Shown here: positions 1 through 10,691 of the stretch, in pieces | Layout of the letters: each line of letters starts with the position of its first letter | Numbering within the stretch: the first letter of the stretch is position 1 | Source: Sulfurimonas sp. HSL3-7 | GTDB taxonomy: Bacteria; Campylobacterota; Campylobacteria; Campylobacterales; Sulfurimonadaceae | Direction of reading: 5' to 3' | DNA length: 64,000 bases | Assembly (NCBI RefSeq): GCF_039645985.1 | Contig: NZ_CP147919.1 | Coordinates: 2,480,001-2,544,000 of the forward strand | Notes under the pieces: generated by a model | What the model was told of the DNA's origin: nothing | Databases searched by the model: none | Seen by the model: only the letters and a program-made list of their open reading frames with translations | Made by a program: the position numbers and the translations under genes

Positions 1-775
<775 letters not shown>

Positions 776-948
776 CTAATTTGCGTATTCACTACCTTAT
801 TCAATATACATCAAATAAAGCAGTCAATGAATTAATTGTAGTTACAATTTTGTTGACTTTGACAATAATAAGTTAAATAACATCTAGACTTCTAAAAGTC
901 TAATTCAAATACTTCGTTTAGTACTTGAATTAAACTTCTAACCTCTAA

Positions 949-1024
949 TGGTGGAGAATAGCGGGATCGAACCGCTGACCTCCTGCGTGCAAGGCAGGCG
1001 CTCTCCCAGCTGAGCTAATTCCCC
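949..1024 (-). tRNA. tRNA-Ala (anticodon TGC)
   Basis: A 76-nt cloverleaf on the minus strand begins GGGGAATTAGCTCAGC and ends with an encoded CCA. The anticodon loop reads CTTGCAC, giving TGC (alanine), and the T-arm has GGTTCGATCC. It lies in the 16S-23S spacer immediately 3' of tRNA-Ile, the usual arrangement in this phylum, and will be released from the rRNA precursor. Confidence 0.97.
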
Positions 1025-1047
1025 ATCCGGTCTTCGTGATCTTTACA

Positions 1048-1124
1048 TGGTGGGCCTAGGAGGACTTGAACCTCCGACCTCACCCTTATCAGGGGTGCAC
1101 TCTAACCAGCTGAGCTATAGGCCC
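1048..1124 (-). tRNA. tRNA-Ile (anticodon GAT)
   Basis: A 77-nt cloverleaf on the minus strand begins GGGCCTATAGCTCAGC and ends with an encoded CCA. The anticodon loop CTGATAA gives GAT (isoleucine), and the T-arm reads GGTTCAAGTCC. It is separated from tRNA-Ala by 23 nt in the rrn spacer. Confidence 0.97.
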
Positions 1125-1148
1125 TAATTAATATGTTCAAATAACATA

Positions 1149-1170
1149 GATCACTGAAAACTAAGTAAGT
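1149..1170 (-). repeat. 3' arm of the pre-16S processing stem
   Basis: This 22-nt segment is complementary, with one mismatch, to 2930-2951 on the other side of the 16S gene. In the precursor transcript the two arms would form the long stalk that RNase III cuts to release pre-16S rRNA. The pairing is seen directly; RNase III processing is established for rRNA operons generally. Confidence 0.75.
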
Positions 1171-1241
1171 AGACACGTTAACTCTTCTAAGACGTGAGAT
1201 TTTCTCTTGAGTTCGTCAATCGAATGCGAACTCGTTACTCT

Positions 1242-2753
<1,512 letters not shown>

Positions 2754-3025
2754 TTAATTATGTAAAGACTGCCTAAGCAGATTACTGATCTTATGCCCAA
2801 GATTTTAAAATCATTGGCTATAAAAAATAGTGTCAATTTCAATCTAAGTATTTAAACTTCAACTGAAATAGACGGTTGTGTTTTTGTGTCTTATAAAGTT
2901 AACTTCCAACCCCGAAAGGTCAGTGTCAAACTTACTTAGTTTTCAATGATCTCAAACTTTTAAAAAGCTTCAACTCGAAGTCTTTCTCGTCTCTCTTTCA
3001 AGCGACTCATCGTTTGTGGACGGGA
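2754..3025 (-). other. rrn leader region
   Basis: About 270 bases between the rrn -10 box and the 16S 5' end hold no gene. They contain the 5' arm of the pre-16S stem (2930-2951) and A+T-rich leader sequence. Antitermination boxes are expected here, but I could not identify one with certainty. Confidence 0.6.
2930..2951 (-). repeat. 5' arm of the pre-16S processing stem
   Basis: This segment is complementary to 1149-1170 (21 of 22 positions) across the whole 16S gene. It is the upstream half of the processing stalk of the rRNA precursor. Confidence 0.75.
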
Positions 3026-3054
3026 ATTATAGACAAATCAAAACCCTATGTCAA
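3026..3054 (-). promoter_or_regulatory. Consensus sigma-70 promoter of the rrn operon
   Basis: On the minus strand a perfect -35 TTGACA (3054-3049) is followed by a 17-nt spacer and a perfect -10 TATAAT (3031-3026). Transcription would start near 3019 and run through 16S, both tRNAs and 23S. A perfect -35 is notable because -35 elements are generally weak in this phylum. A/T-rich sequence just upstream (about 3060-3110) could act as an UP element, which is inference. Confidence 0.9.
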
Positions 3055-3143
3055 GAGCTTTTCGCGCGAATTGTCAAATTTCTTGAAATTTGTAAATATA
3101 ACGCTCATTCGTTGCTTTATATAAGGAGTTCAAACGCATCAGA

Positions 3144-3539
3144 TCAAGAGGCCAGGAAACGTGCCGTAACCGTGTCCATAGTACTGACATGCTGGACCAG
3201 CCATGCAGGCATAACCGCTTCGATGTAGTCACGCAGTTCCTCCAGGTTCTTGTGCTTCTTCCAACTCTCGACCGCCTCTTTCATCTGTGCCAATGCACGT
3301 TCATGCTCATTTTTATGCATCAAATATGCGGGGAACGCTTTTTCCAGCATCATCTTCTCTTCTGCGCCAAAGTGCTCAACAGTATGCGCCAGCATGACGT
3401 CAAGTTTTCGGCTTATCTCATCGACCTTCTTGTCTTCTATTAATTGCGCCAACTCGTTGATCATAATAATATCTTCAAGATGGGTATCGTTCATACTTGC
3501 CAGTGCAACCATCGGCAACTCTTCTTGTCGTATAAGCAT
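3144..3539 (-). CDS. Bacteriohemerythrin-like oxygen-binding protein
   Basis: The 131-residue product is a single hemerythrin domain, a four-helix bundle that binds O2 at a non-haem di-iron centre. The ligand set is visible and complete: H20, H56, E60 (HFGAE), H75 and H79 (HKNEH), H117 and D122 (HVSTMD). There is no transmembrane or signalling domain, so it is a soluble cytoplasmic protein. Such proteins are common in microaerophilic Campylobacterota and are thought to buffer or sense O2. It stands alone upstream of the rrn promoter. ATG at 3539 is preceded by a modest GGCAGAAG ribosome-binding site. Confidence 0.88.
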   Translation of the reverse strand: MLIRQEELPMVALASMNDTHLEDIIMINELAQLIEDKKVDEISRKLDVMLAHTVEHFGAEEKMMLEKAFPAYLMHKNEHERALAQMKEAVESWKKHKNLEELRDYIEAVMPAWLVQHVSTMDTVTARFLAS

Positions 3540-3733
3540 CTTCTGCCTTTAGCTTGATCTGTTCTATAAACATTAACAGCAGTATCATACCAGCACAGCC
3601 GTTTTCAAAAGTTGACTTTAATCAATATTGGTAAGGGTTAAAATAGAAGGAAATTGTTAGAAGTTGGTTATGGTTGTTTTCAGAAAAATATTAGTTAGAA
3701 GGTAAATTGTGAAAGTGGGTAGTAAAATTGGGT

Positions 3734-3751
3734 GTCACGCCGAAGCGTGAC
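3734..3751 (-). terminator. Stem-loop terminator after rplQ
   Basis: A perfect 7-bp stem (GTCACGC/GCGTGAC) with a TTCG tetraloop on the minus strand lies 10 bases past the rplQ stop codon. It is followed by ACCCAATTTTAC rather than a strong T-run. The position suits termination of the alpha ribosomal operon. Because of the weak U-tract it could instead serve mainly as an mRNA 3'-end stabiliser. Confidence 0.65.
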
Positions 3752-3760
3752 GGTATCGAA

Positions 3761-4111
3761 TTAGACTAATTCGATGAAAGCCATAGTCGTTGCGTCGCCG
3801 CGACGAATACGGGTACGCGTGATACGAGTGTATCCACCTTTACGGTCTGCGTATTTTGGAGCAATCTCAGTTACAAGTTTATTTGTAGCTTCTTTGCTTT
3901 GTAGTGCAGCGAACACTGTACGGTGAGCGTTAGAGTCACCTTTAGCCGCTGCAGTGATTAGTTTCTCAACATAAGAACGAAGTTCTTTTGCTTTCGGAAC
4001 AGTTGTTTCAATTTTTTCGTTTTCGATCAACGCAATACTCAAGTTTTTAAGCAAAGCAGCACGGTGTGAGCTTGTACGACTTAGTTTGCGGTATCCATGA
4101 CGGTGTCTCAT
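3761..4111 (-). CDS. rplQ: 50S ribosomal protein L17
   Basis: The 116-residue protein matches bL17 from its first residues ([17 protein letters not shown]) to a [22 protein letters not shown]-type C-terminus. L17 binds 23S rRNA in the large subunit near the exit tunnel. It is the last gene of the rpmJ-rpsM-rpsK-rpsD-rpoA-rplQ operon, 9 nt after rpoA, and is followed by a stem-loop. Length and neighbours are normal for the family. Confidence 0.98.
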   Translation of the reverse strand: MRHRHGYRKLSRTSSHRAALLKNLSIALIENEKIETTVPKAKELRSYVEKLITAAAKGDSNAHRTVFAALQSKEATNKLVTEIAPKYADRKGGYTRITRTRIRRGDATTMAFIELV

Positions 4112-4120
4112 GATACTTCC

Positions 4121-5113
4121 TTATTCAGCTTCAATTTTTTTCTTAAGTGCGCTAACAAGGTCATCAGACAAGTTTTCACCTACAGAGAAACCGGTTTCAG
4201 CCAGTTTTTCAAGGATCTCCTCGTAAGATTTTTTACCCAGGTTTTTAACGTTCTTAAGATCGTTTTGGCTCATCAACACGATTTCGCCGATATATTTGAT
4301 GTTTGAACGATCAAGACAGTTGAATGAACGAGCACTCAAACCAAGATCATCAATACGCGCAGTCAGTTTCTTTAATTCAGGAGACTCTTCAACGCGTTCG
4401 ATTGTCGCCGGAGCCTGAATGCTGATCTCACTGCTAAACACGTTCAATTGCGCGTGCATCACCTCTAGAGCATTTCTAAATGCATCCAGTGGAGAGATTT
4501 GACCATCTGTCACAATGTTCAATACAACTTTTTCAAAGTTCGGATTGTCTTCTACAAGAACATTTTCGATAGCGTAAGTCGCTTTGCGAACCGGCGTAAA
4601 GAATGCATCAAGAGCGATGTAACCTTCATCCAGTTCTTCACGAATATCTTCACTCGGTACATAACCGATACCTTGATAGATTTTGATTGTAAAGTTCAGC
4701 GTTGCATCATCGTTAAGAGTCGCAAGGAATGCATCCGGGGTAACAATCTCCACTTCATCATTATCAAGGTCACTGCCTTTGATCTCACATGGACCAGCAA
4801 AGCTGTATGTGATCTCAGCCTCTTTGGCATCGTTTTTAAGTTTAAAACGGATCCCTTTAAGGTTGATAATGAAATCAGAAATATCTTCAAGCATACCGCG
4901 TACAGAGTCAAACTCGTGCTTGGCACCCTCGATTTTGATTGCTACCGGCGCATAACCTACAGAGCTGCTGAGCAAAAAGCGGCGTAATGGATGCGCAAGT
5001 GACACGGCATAACCTGTTTCAAACGGGTATGCAATGATGTTTGCTTCATTTTCGCTAATTTGCTCAACCACAAACTCTTGTGGAAGAAGCGGAGATGTTT
5101 TGATTTTTTTCAT
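4121..5113 (-). CDS. rpoA: RNA polymerase subunit alpha
   Basis: The 330-residue alpha subunit has an N-terminal domain (about 1-235) that dimerises and scaffolds beta and beta', a short linker, and a C-terminal domain (about 255-325) with the helix-hairpin-helix segment [15 protein letters not shown] that binds UP-element DNA and activators. Recognisable N-terminal segments include [17 protein letters not shown] and LMSQNDL before the C-terminal domain. It sits between rpsD and rplQ as in most bacteria. Confidence 0.98.
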   Translation of the reverse strand: MKKIKTSPLLPQEFVVEQISENEANIIAYPFETGYAVSLAHPLRRFLLSSSVGYAPVAIKIEGAKHEFDSVRGMLEDISDFIINLKGIRFKLKNDAKEAEITYSFAGPCEIKGSDLDNDEVEIVTPDAFLATLNDDATLNFTIKIYQGIGYVPSEDIREELDEGYIALDAFFTPVRKATYAIENVLVEDNPNFEKVVLNIVTDGQISPLDAFRNALEVMHAQLNVFSSEISIQAPATIERVEESPELKKLTARIDDLGLSARSFNCLDRSNIKYIGEIVLMSQNDLKNVKNLGKKSYEEILEKLAETGFSVGENLSDDLVSALKKKIEAE

Positions 5114-5133
5114 TCACAACGCCTTTTTATAAA

Positions 5134-5760
5134 TTATTTCGAGTAAAGCTCAACGATTAAACGTTCTTCAACAGGGATAACGATCTCTTCACGCTCCGGA
5201 AGACGTGTAAAGATACCAAATACTTTCTCTGCATCGATGTCAACCCATGGAGAGATACCAGTTTGGTTGCTCAACTCGATAGCACGTTGTACTTGGTTAT
5301 TTTGTTTGCTTTTCTCACGGATCTCTACTTTTTGACCCGGTTTTACACGGTAAGATGCGATATCGACACGTTTACCGTCTACAAGCACATGACCGTGGTT
5401 TACGAATTGACGTGCAAAACGACGAGTCGATGCAAATCCCATTCTGTAAACAACGTTGTCAAGACGCTGCTCAAGAAGAACAACAAGGTTTGTACCTGTA
5501 TTCCCTGCGCGACGTTTAGCTTCAGCAAAGAGTGCACGCATCTGTTTCTCAGAAACACCGTACATGAATTTTGCTTTTTGTTTTTCATTTAGTTGCAGAC
5601 CGTACTCTGAAACTTTTTTACGACGTTGGCCATGTTGACCTGGGCCGTAAGGACGTTTTTCTAAAGCAGACTTACCTGCAAGGCGACGCTCACCTTTAAG
5701 GTTAAGGCTTACACCGAATCTTCTTTCGATTTTTTCTACTGGACCTCTATATCTTGCCAT
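5134..5760 (-). CDS. rpsD: 30S ribosomal protein S4
   Basis: The 208-residue uS4 begins [16 protein letters not shown] and has the family's S4 RNA-binding domain (about 98-160, with [16 protein letters not shown]). S4 nucleates 30S assembly by binding the 5' domain of 16S rRNA. In enterobacteria it is the translational repressor of the alpha operon; whether that holds here is not visible. It is 20 nt upstream of rpoA. Confidence 0.98.
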   Translation of the reverse strand: MARYRGPVEKIERRFGVSLNLKGERRLAGKSALEKRPYGPGQHGQRRKKVSEYGLQLNEKQKAKFMYGVSEKQMRALFAEAKRRAGNTGTNLVVLLEQRLDNVVYRMGFASTRRFARQFVNHGHVLVDGKRVDIASYRVKPGQKVEIREKSKQNNQVQRAIELSNQTGISPWVDIDAEKVFGIFTRLPEREEIVIPVEERLIVELYSK

Positions 5761-5771
5761 CAGTAATCTCC

Positions 5772-6164
5772 TTAAACTCTACGACGCTTAGGCGCGCGAC
5801 AACCGTTGTGTGGTAGTGGTGTAACATCTTTCATAAATGTAACACGGATACCTTCGATAGCACCTACAGCTTTAACTGCTGTTTCACGACCTGAACCAGG
5901 ACCTTGAACTTTAATACCAAGCTCTTTAATGCCATGAACTTTTGCTTTTTCAACAGCATCTTCTACTGCTGCCTGCGCTGCAAACGGAGTAGATTTTTTA
6001 GAACCTTTGAAACCAAGGTGACCAGCTGAACTCCATGCTACCATGTTGCCCATCTCATCCGTAATAGTTACAAGAGTGTTGTTGAATGATGCAGCGATAT
6101 GAACGATACCGCGTGCAATATTCTTTTTAACTACTTTTTTACGCGTTGCTTTTCTTTTTGCCAT
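5772..6164 (-). CDS. rpsK: 30S ribosomal protein S11
   Basis: The 130-residue uS11 has the conserved core [17 protein letters not shown], the central [14 protein letters not shown] and the C-terminus [16 protein letters not shown]11 forms part of the 30S platform that contacts mRNA near the E site. The basic N-terminus ([15 protein letters not shown]) is typical for the phylum. It is co-transcribed with rpsM upstream (11-nt gap) and rpsD downstream. Confidence 0.98.
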   Translation of the reverse strand: MAKRKATRKKVVKKNIARGIVHIAASFNNTLVTITDEMGNMVAWSSAGHLGFKGSKKSTPFAAQAAVEDAVEKAKVHGIKELGIKVQGPGSGRETAVKAVGAIEGIRVTFMKDVTPLPHNGCRAPKRRRV

Positions 6165-6175
6165 TCAATAGCTCC

Positions 6176-6538
6176 TTACGCTGCGCCGACAGTTTTGCGT
6201 TTACCCTTACGAGTACGCGCGTTTGTCTTAGTTTTTTGACCGCGACATGGAAGACCACGACGGTGACGTAGACCACGGTAAGAACCAAGGTCCATCAATG
6301 CTTTAATGTCCATTGCAACTTTTTTGCGAAGATCACCCTCAACCATGTGGTTTTCACGGATCTCTGCAGTAATTGCTGCTACATCAGCTTCGTTTAGCTC
6401 ATGAACACGTTTGTTATAGTCAATGCCTGTTGCGTCAAGAATTTGACGAGAAGCATGAAGACCAACACCATAGATGTATGTCAGACCATACTCTACACGT
6501 TTTTTCTTAGGTAAGTCCACACCAGCAATACGTGCCAT
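6176..6538 (-). CDS. rpsM: 30S ribosomal protein S13
   Basis: The 120-residue uS13 begins [20 protein letters not shown] and has the [20 protein letters not shown] segment followed by a basic tail. S13 sits in the 30S head and contacts the P-site tRNA and the 50S subunit. It starts 2 nt after the rpmJ stop codon, so the two are probably translationally coupled. Confidence 0.98.
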   Translation of the reverse strand: MARIAGVDLPKKKRVEYGLTYIYGVGLHASRQILDATGIDYNKRVHELNEADVAAITAEIRENHMVEGDLRKKVAMDIKALMDLGSYRGLRHRRGLPCRGQKTKTNARTRKGKRKTVGAA

Positions 6539-6540
6539 GC

Positions 6541-6654
6541 TTATCCTTGTCTCTGTTTATGTTTTGGATTCTTGCAGATCACTCTGACAATCCCTTTGCG
6601 TTTAACGATTTTACAATCGTCACACATCTTCTTTACTGAAGCGCGTACTTTCAT
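6541..6654 (-). CDS. rpmJ: 50S ribosomal protein L36
   Basis: The 37-residue bL36 has the zinc-ribbon pattern: CDDC at residues 11-14 and CKNPKHKQ near the C-terminus supply the Cys3His ligands. I chose the internal ATG at 6654 ([13 protein letters not shown]) because that is the universal start of L36; a 36-codon upstream extension stays open but has no family match. It is the first gene of the operon. The usual upstream genes (secY, map, infA) are not next to it here. Confidence 0.96.
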   Translation of the reverse strand: MKVRASVKKMCDDCKIVKRKGIVRVICKNPKHKQRQG

Positions 6655-6718
6655 TGTAAGCCCTTTAATTTTAATCACTTCTACCGTTTTAGGCAGCGCG
6701 GTTTCACCCTGCCAATAC

Positions 6719-6750
6719 TTGTATCTGATATATATTATATATAGGTACAA
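6719..6750 (-). promoter_or_regulatory. AT-rich dyad and probable promoter of the rpmJ-rplQ operon
   Basis: The near-palindrome TTGTATC (6719-6725) / GGTACAA (6744-6750) surrounds an uninterrupted A/T core that contains TATAAT on the minus strand. It lies 65-96 nt upstream of the rpmJ start in the gap that separates this operon from unrelated genes, so it is the likely promoter. A role for the dyad as an operator is inference. I could not identify a convincing -35. Confidence 0.45.
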
Positions 6751-6884
6751 ATACTCAACCATTTTGTTTAAAACGGCAAAGTGGACGCGTATATTACAAA
6801 AAAAGACTTAAAAGCTTTATTAAAGATATTACTTACTAATGGTTTTAGCTCTATTTAATCTTTAAAGTCTCACTATTGAGCTAC

Positions 6885-7513
6885 TCACCACTCACCTCGA
6901 AGTACCTTTGTTTCATTAAAGTCACATCTGTTTTTATGTGTACTTCTATCTCTGCTAGAATAAGCACCTCCACTTAGCGCTTGATTATATTCATAATAAG
7001 CACGGGAACGTTCTCTGGTATTTAAGATATGTGGTCTTGACTCTTCATACAAATCTTCCTCTTTAAATATGCGATGTTGAGTATCTTGATATTTGTAATA
7101 CGATTGACAATCTGTTTGATCATGCATATACTTTACAGTCTCTTAGCTTTAGAAGGATTCGCCAAAATTATCTGAAATGCTCTGGCATTTTGCATAGCCA
7201 AAGCTTGAACAATGGGATGTTCATACGTTTCGAAGATCCAGATCTCAACATCATCTCTAACACCATTGGTATTTGCGTCAATGCCGAGCAGTGTGGAATT
7301 ATTAATTGTAGGATCTGGCTCAGACGGCAGTACGTGACCGTTAATGATTAGCGACACGTCAGTAGTTGTGTTATTATCATGTTTTTCAAAGGGCTCAATA
7401 TCTGCTGTGGAACGCTGTTCACTCGTTGAATATCCATTACTCTGACTGCATCCGCTTATGAAGATCAATACAAGTAAAAGCACAGTCGATATAAAACTTC
7501 TATATTTATACAT
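6885..7513 (-). pseudogene. Frameshifted lipoprotein, relative of the Ig-like proteins at 59-62 kb
   Basis: Two consecutive minus-strand frames form one broken gene. The first (7513-7133) encodes a lipoprotein signal (FISGC) and the motif LLGIDANTNGVRDDVE, matching LLGIDVNNNGVRDDVE in the proteins at 59,194-60,396 and 60,932-62,134. The second (7142-6885, shifted) continues the same homology: DCQSYYKY aligns with DCWTWYGY, and LNTRERSRAYYEY with FNTRMRLKTYYQY. Loss of one G near 7141 (AAGGAG to AAGAG) explains the break. Unlike its relatives it has no Ig-like domains. A sequencing error at this base is the main alternative. The gene stands alone between rpmJ and cvfB, without the hydrolase partner. 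Confidence 0.75.
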
Positions 7514-7738
7514 ATTATTTCCTGTTATTTTTAATTACATAAATTATAGCTTGTTTAAACTTTATAGAACAATTAGGGCATATGTATTTTTAGATCATAG
7601 AAATATTCAACCAGCTTGTCCCTCCCCATTTATCCTTGCGAAAGTCCAATGCAATACTCTGATGTGATTGTTTCCTAAGACATTCTCCCTTAACAGACTT
7701 TCAAGAGTCCTTCACCTCTCCGCCATCAAATTATCCGC

Positions 7739-7751
7739 TATAATTCTTCTT
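7739..7751 (+). promoter_or_regulatory. Extended -10 promoter placed 7 nt before a start codon
   Basis: GCTATAAT ends at 7744 and the cvfB ATG is at 7752. Transcription starting 6-8 nt after the -10 would put the 5' end at or next to the ATG. There is no Shine-Dalgarno sequence upstream. The message is therefore predicted to be leaderless. Confidence 0.6.
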
Positions 7752-8600
7752 ATGATTAATGAAAAAATAGAACTAGGGAAGTTAAATACCCTGAGAATCG
7801 ACCGATTTACAGAACCAGGGGCCTATCTAATGGCGCAAAACGAAGAGGACTTGCTTCTTCCCGGACAATATGTCACAGAGAGTATGGCAGTCGACCAGGA
7901 GATCCAGGTCTTTGTCTATACCGACAGTGAAGACCGTCTTGTGGCTACGACAGATGCGCCGAAGGCGATGGTTGACGAATTCGGCTTTTTCGAGGTCGTC
8001 GACGTTGCCGATTTCGGCGCCTTTGTCGACTGGGGCCTGCCCAAAGATCTTTTTGTCCCAAGAAACCGGCAAAAGACACCTTTTAGAGTAGGAGACAAAC
8101 GCATACTGCGTGTTGTCAGAGACGAGCAGAGCGATCGGCTTCTTGGTGTCGAGAAGATCAAGCAGTTTCTCTCCCATGAGGTTGAAGACGGATACTATAA
8201 AAACCGACCTGTCAAACTTCTGGTCATTGCCAAAACACCGCTGGGTTTCAAAGTCATCGTAGACGACAAATACTCCGGGATGCTCTTTACCAATGAGATC
8301 TTTGAGGATATCGCTGTCGGTGACACCAAAAAAGGTTTTGTTAAACTTGTTCGCAAAGACGGTAATATGGACATCTCTCTGCAGCCTATCGGAACAGCGG
8401 CCAAAACAGACATTGCTACCGAGAAGATCATGCAGCTTTTGGAAGAGAACAACGGTTCGCTCCCCTACAACTACAAAAGCGACGCAGACCTCATCACCGA
8501 AGTGTTCGGACTGAGCAAGAAAAACTATAAGCGTGCCCTGACCACCCTTATCGATGCGGGCAAGATCGAGGTCAACGAGACCGGCATCTATAGAAAGTAG
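7752..8600 (+). CDS. cvfB: CvfB-family S1-like RNA-binding protein
   Basis: This product of 282 residues is recognised by its overall layout: two or three OB/S1-like RNA-binding segments (for example FFEVVDVADFGAFVDWGLPKD, and KLLVIAKTPLGFKVIVDDKYSG) followed by a C-terminal winged helix (about 215-282, EVFGLSKKNYKRALTTL) typical of CvfB. Family members bind RNA and influence virulence or stress gene expression in Firmicutes; the role here is unknown. I chose ATG 7752 (MINEKIELGKL) over an upstream in-frame start because of the -10 box 7 nt before it. A small conserved gene follows after 9 nt. Confidence 0.85.
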   Translation: MINEKIELGKLNTLRIDRFTEPGAYLMAQNEEDLLLPGQYVTESMAVDQEIQVFVYTDSEDRLVATTDAPKAMVDEFGFFEVVDVADFGAFVDWGLPKDLFVPRNRQKTPFRVGDKRILRVVRDEQSDRLLGVEKIKQFLSHEVEDGYYKNRPVKLLVIAKTPLGFKVIVDDKYSGMLFTNEIFEDIAVGDTKKGFVKLVRKDGNMDISLQPIGTAAKTDIATEKIMQLLEENNGSLPYNYKSDADLITEVFGLSKKNYKRALTTLIDAGKIEVNETGIYRK

Positions 8601-8609
8601 GACGAGACG

Positions 8610-8819
8610 ATGGCAAAAAAGAAAAAGAGCATCGACTACAGTTCGGACGACATCATCTTCGAGCTGGAAAAACGCCAGGAGAAACTGATGCGTTTTAATC
8701 CCAACCTGCAAGAGGTAGAGCTGAAGTGTCTCGATGAAGGGGCAAAAGGGACACACACCGTCGCCTTCGCCCATCTGCCCAAAGAGATCAAACAGCTGAT
8801 CAAACCTCTGAAAAAATAA
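8610..8819 (+). CDS. Small basic protein of unknown function
   Basis: This 69-residue protein has a lysine-rich N-terminus (MAKKKKSIDY), a helical charged middle (IIFELEKRQEKLMRF) and the C-terminal segment HLPKEIKQLIKPLKK. There is no signal peptide or membrane segment. It begins 9 nt after cvfB with a GGACGAGACG ribosome-binding region, so the two are probably co-transcribed. I do not recognise the family. Codon use resembles its neighbours, which supports a real gene. Confidence 0.7.
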   Translation: MAKKKKSIDYSSDDIIFELEKRQEKLMRFNPNLQEVELKCLDEGAKGTHTVAFAHLPKEIKQLIKPLKK

Positions 8820-8873
8820 GCAAACAACACAAATAGTGCTAAAATTCCAAACCAACTCTAAAGAAGGAAAATT

Positions 8874-9191
8874 ATGAGTGAATTTAATAATGTAACCATC
8901 GTCAAAGAGGCCAATGTCTATTTTGACGGCAAGGTCTCTAGCCGTACCGTCAAGTTTGACGACGGCAGCCGCAAGACGCTGGGCTTTATGATGCCGGGTG
9001 AGTACACATTCGGTACGGACGAATATGAGGTGATGGAGATCATGGCCGGCGAGTTCGACCTGAAACTGCCCGGCGAAGAGAGTTTCAAAGCGATGAAAGC
9101 ACCCTGCACCTTTGAAGTTCCTGCCAAGAGTTCGTTTGACCTGGTCATCAAAACACCGACAGACTACTGCTGCTCGTATATCTCAGAATAA
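8874..9191 (+). CDS. ppnP: Pyrimidine/purine nucleoside phosphorylase (DUF1255/YaiE family)
   Basis: This 105-residue single-domain cupin matches Ppn[24 protein letters not shown] corresponds to the family's GEYTFxTxExExMxVxxG block, and [11 protein letters not shown] to its FxVPxxSxF block. The family phosphorolyses several nucleosides to base plus ribose-1-phosphate in salvage. The ATG has a clear AAGAAGGA ribosome-binding site and a TAAAAT -10 box about 30 nt upstream. A strong hairpin follows the stop codon, so it is probably monocistronic. Confidence 0.9.
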   Translation: MSEFNNVTIVKEANVYFDGKVSSRTVKFDDGSRKTLGFMMPGEYTFGTDEYEVMEIMAGEFDLKLPGEESFKAMKAPCTFEVPAKSSFDLVIKTPTDYCCSYISE

Positions 9192-9199
9192 TCACACTC

Positions 9200-9217
9200 G
9201 AGAGCCAATCGGCTCTC
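9200..9217 (+). terminator. Rho-independent terminator after ppnP
   Basis: GAGAGCC-AATC-GGCTCTC forms a perfect 7-bp stem with a 4-nt loop, followed by the T-rich ATTTACTTTTATT. It begins 8 nt after the ppnP stop codon. Confidence 0.8.
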
Positions 9218-9284
9218 ATTTACTTTTATTAATTATCTTTCGTTATATTTCTCAGCATTAAAATCTAAACGAAAGAAGAACTCC

Positions 9285-10001
9285 ATGAAAAAAATCTATC
9301 TCTCCACACTTGCAATCGCTTTAGTCGGTATCACTATGGCCGGCTGTAACGAAGAAAAAAAAGCTGAAACAGCTGCACCTGCGCTTACGACACAAGAGCA
9401 GAAGGTCGGTTATGCCATCGGTGCACAGATCGGTGCGCAGCTTGCGATGACTAAAGAGGATATTGACAGCAAAGCCCTTGTTGCAGGTCTCACCGATGCC
9501 ATGAACGGCACAGAACTTAAACTGACGGATCAGCAGATGCAAGAGGCAAAGATGGCTTTCCAGAAAAAGGTTCAGGAAAAAGCACAAAAAGAGATGATGG
9601 AATTGGCCGAAAAGAACAAAGCCGAAGGGGAGAAGTTCCTGGCTGAGAACAAAACCAAAGAAGGTGTCGTCACCCTGCCTAGCGGTCTTCAATACAAAGT
9701 GGTTCAGGCAGGAACAGGTGCGACACCGACAGCTACCGACACCGTCGTAACCCACTATACCGGTACATTGATCAACGGTCAGGTCTTTGACAGCTCGGTG
9801 CAACGCGGTGAGCCAGCGACCTTTCCGGTCAATGGCGTGATCGCAGGTTGGACAGAAGCGCTGCAGCATATGAAAGTCGGCGCAAAATGGCAGCTGTTCA
9901 TCCCTGCTGAACTTGCCTATGGTGAACGCGGTGCCGGACAGACAATCGCACCGAACTCAACACTTATTTTTGATATCGAACTACTGGAGATCAAAAAGTA
10001 A
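9285..10001 (+). CDS. FKBP-type peptidyl-prolyl isomerase, lipoprotein (Mip/FklB-like)
   Basis: This 238-residue protein has a lipoprotein signal with a lipobox ending in AGC (Cys21), an N-terminal helical FKBP_N dimerisation domain (about 38-130) and a C-terminal FKBP domain (about 145-236, VVTHYTGTLINGQVFDSS to FDIELLEI). It should catalyse proline cis-trans isomerisation and help fold proteins in the periplasm, anchored to a membrane by the lipid. Mip-like length and layout are normal. It has its own TAAAAT promoter box and an AGAAGAA ribosome-binding site. Confidence 0.93.
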   Translation: MKKIYLSTLAIALVGITMAGCNEEKKAETAAPALTTQEQKVGYAIGAQIGAQLAMTKEDIDSKALVAGLTDAMNGTELKLTDQQMQEAKMAFQKKVQEKAQKEMMELAEKNKAEGEKFLAENKTKEGVVTLPSGLQYKVVQAGTGATPTATDTVVTHYTGTLINGQVFDSSVQRGEPATFPVNGVIAGWTEALQHMKVGAKWQLFIPAELAYGERGAGQTIAPNSTLIFDIELLEIKK

Positions 10002-10128
10002 GTCAATCAGGCCCCTTACCGGGTCTCTTCTACCAGGCAAAGTACATGGCCCTCTTGAGATCTGCCATTCTCTTGCCAAGTAAAAATACGTTCTCACTGC
10101 TAAACAGGCCCAGCTTTTCCATATTTGC

Positions 10129-10575
10129 TTATAACAACGACCTAATCCTGATCGCATACCAGAGAATCACAATGTTCAAAATGAAAATCAGCAGCGAACT
10201 GCCGCGCATAAGGATATTTTGAAAGGTGGTCCGCGTTGATTTATGTACTTTAAAAGCAATCACCATATGCACAACGGTAAAAAGCGCGATCAGTCCGACG
10301 GCATAAAGTTTATGAAGCATGTTTTGTCCCAGTTGGGAACCCGGTGCATAGAGCAGCACCTCTCCGATACCGTGATGAATGAACATATAGCTGCCTGTAG
10401 TCAAAAGCGTAACAAGCCAAAAACTCTCAAAATAGCCGTAGATCGGACCCAGGTGATCATAAACATTTGATTGCGCCTGCTTGTCCCGAAGGAAGATTCC
10501 CAACGCAAACAGCAGCAGTGCGCCGCCGATCCAGGCGGTGGCTGACAAGATATGGATAAACAAAACTAGATTCAT
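10129..10575 (-). CDS. Small integral membrane protein, CopD/DUF-like
   Basis: The 148 residues form four or five hydrophobic helices. The N-terminal helix FIHILSATAWIGGALLLF has the HIxxAxxWxGG pattern of CopD-like and related putative haem- or copper-linked membrane proteins. Histidines at 8, 66, 67, 87, 101 and 110 could bind metal or haem. The exact family is uncertain and no function can be assigned. It stands alone, opposite to its neighbours. Confidence 0.75.
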   Translation of the reverse strand: MNLVLFIHILSATAWIGGALLLFALGIFLRDKQAQSNVYDHLGPIYGYFESFWLVTLLTTGSYMFIHHGIGEVLLYAPGSQLGQNMLHKLYAVGLIALFTVVHMVIAFKVHKSTRTTFQNILMRGSSLLIFILNIVILWYAIRIRSLL

Positions 10576-10691
10576 AAACAGTACTTTACGCTTTTATTAT
10601 GTAAAAAGATTTGATCTAACGCAAGATTTATAAAATATATAAGTGAGAGCACTCTACAATTAGGATTGAATTACGCTTCTGGAGGTTTGAT

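Noticed and set aside
7827-8855. A 342-codon frame antisense to cvfB and its neighbour
   Set aside because: No recognisable protein; it spans two real genes on the plus strand and their gap.
10030-10122. A 30-codon frame downstream of the CopD-like gene
   Set aside because: No ribosome-binding site and no conservation evidence; probably chance.
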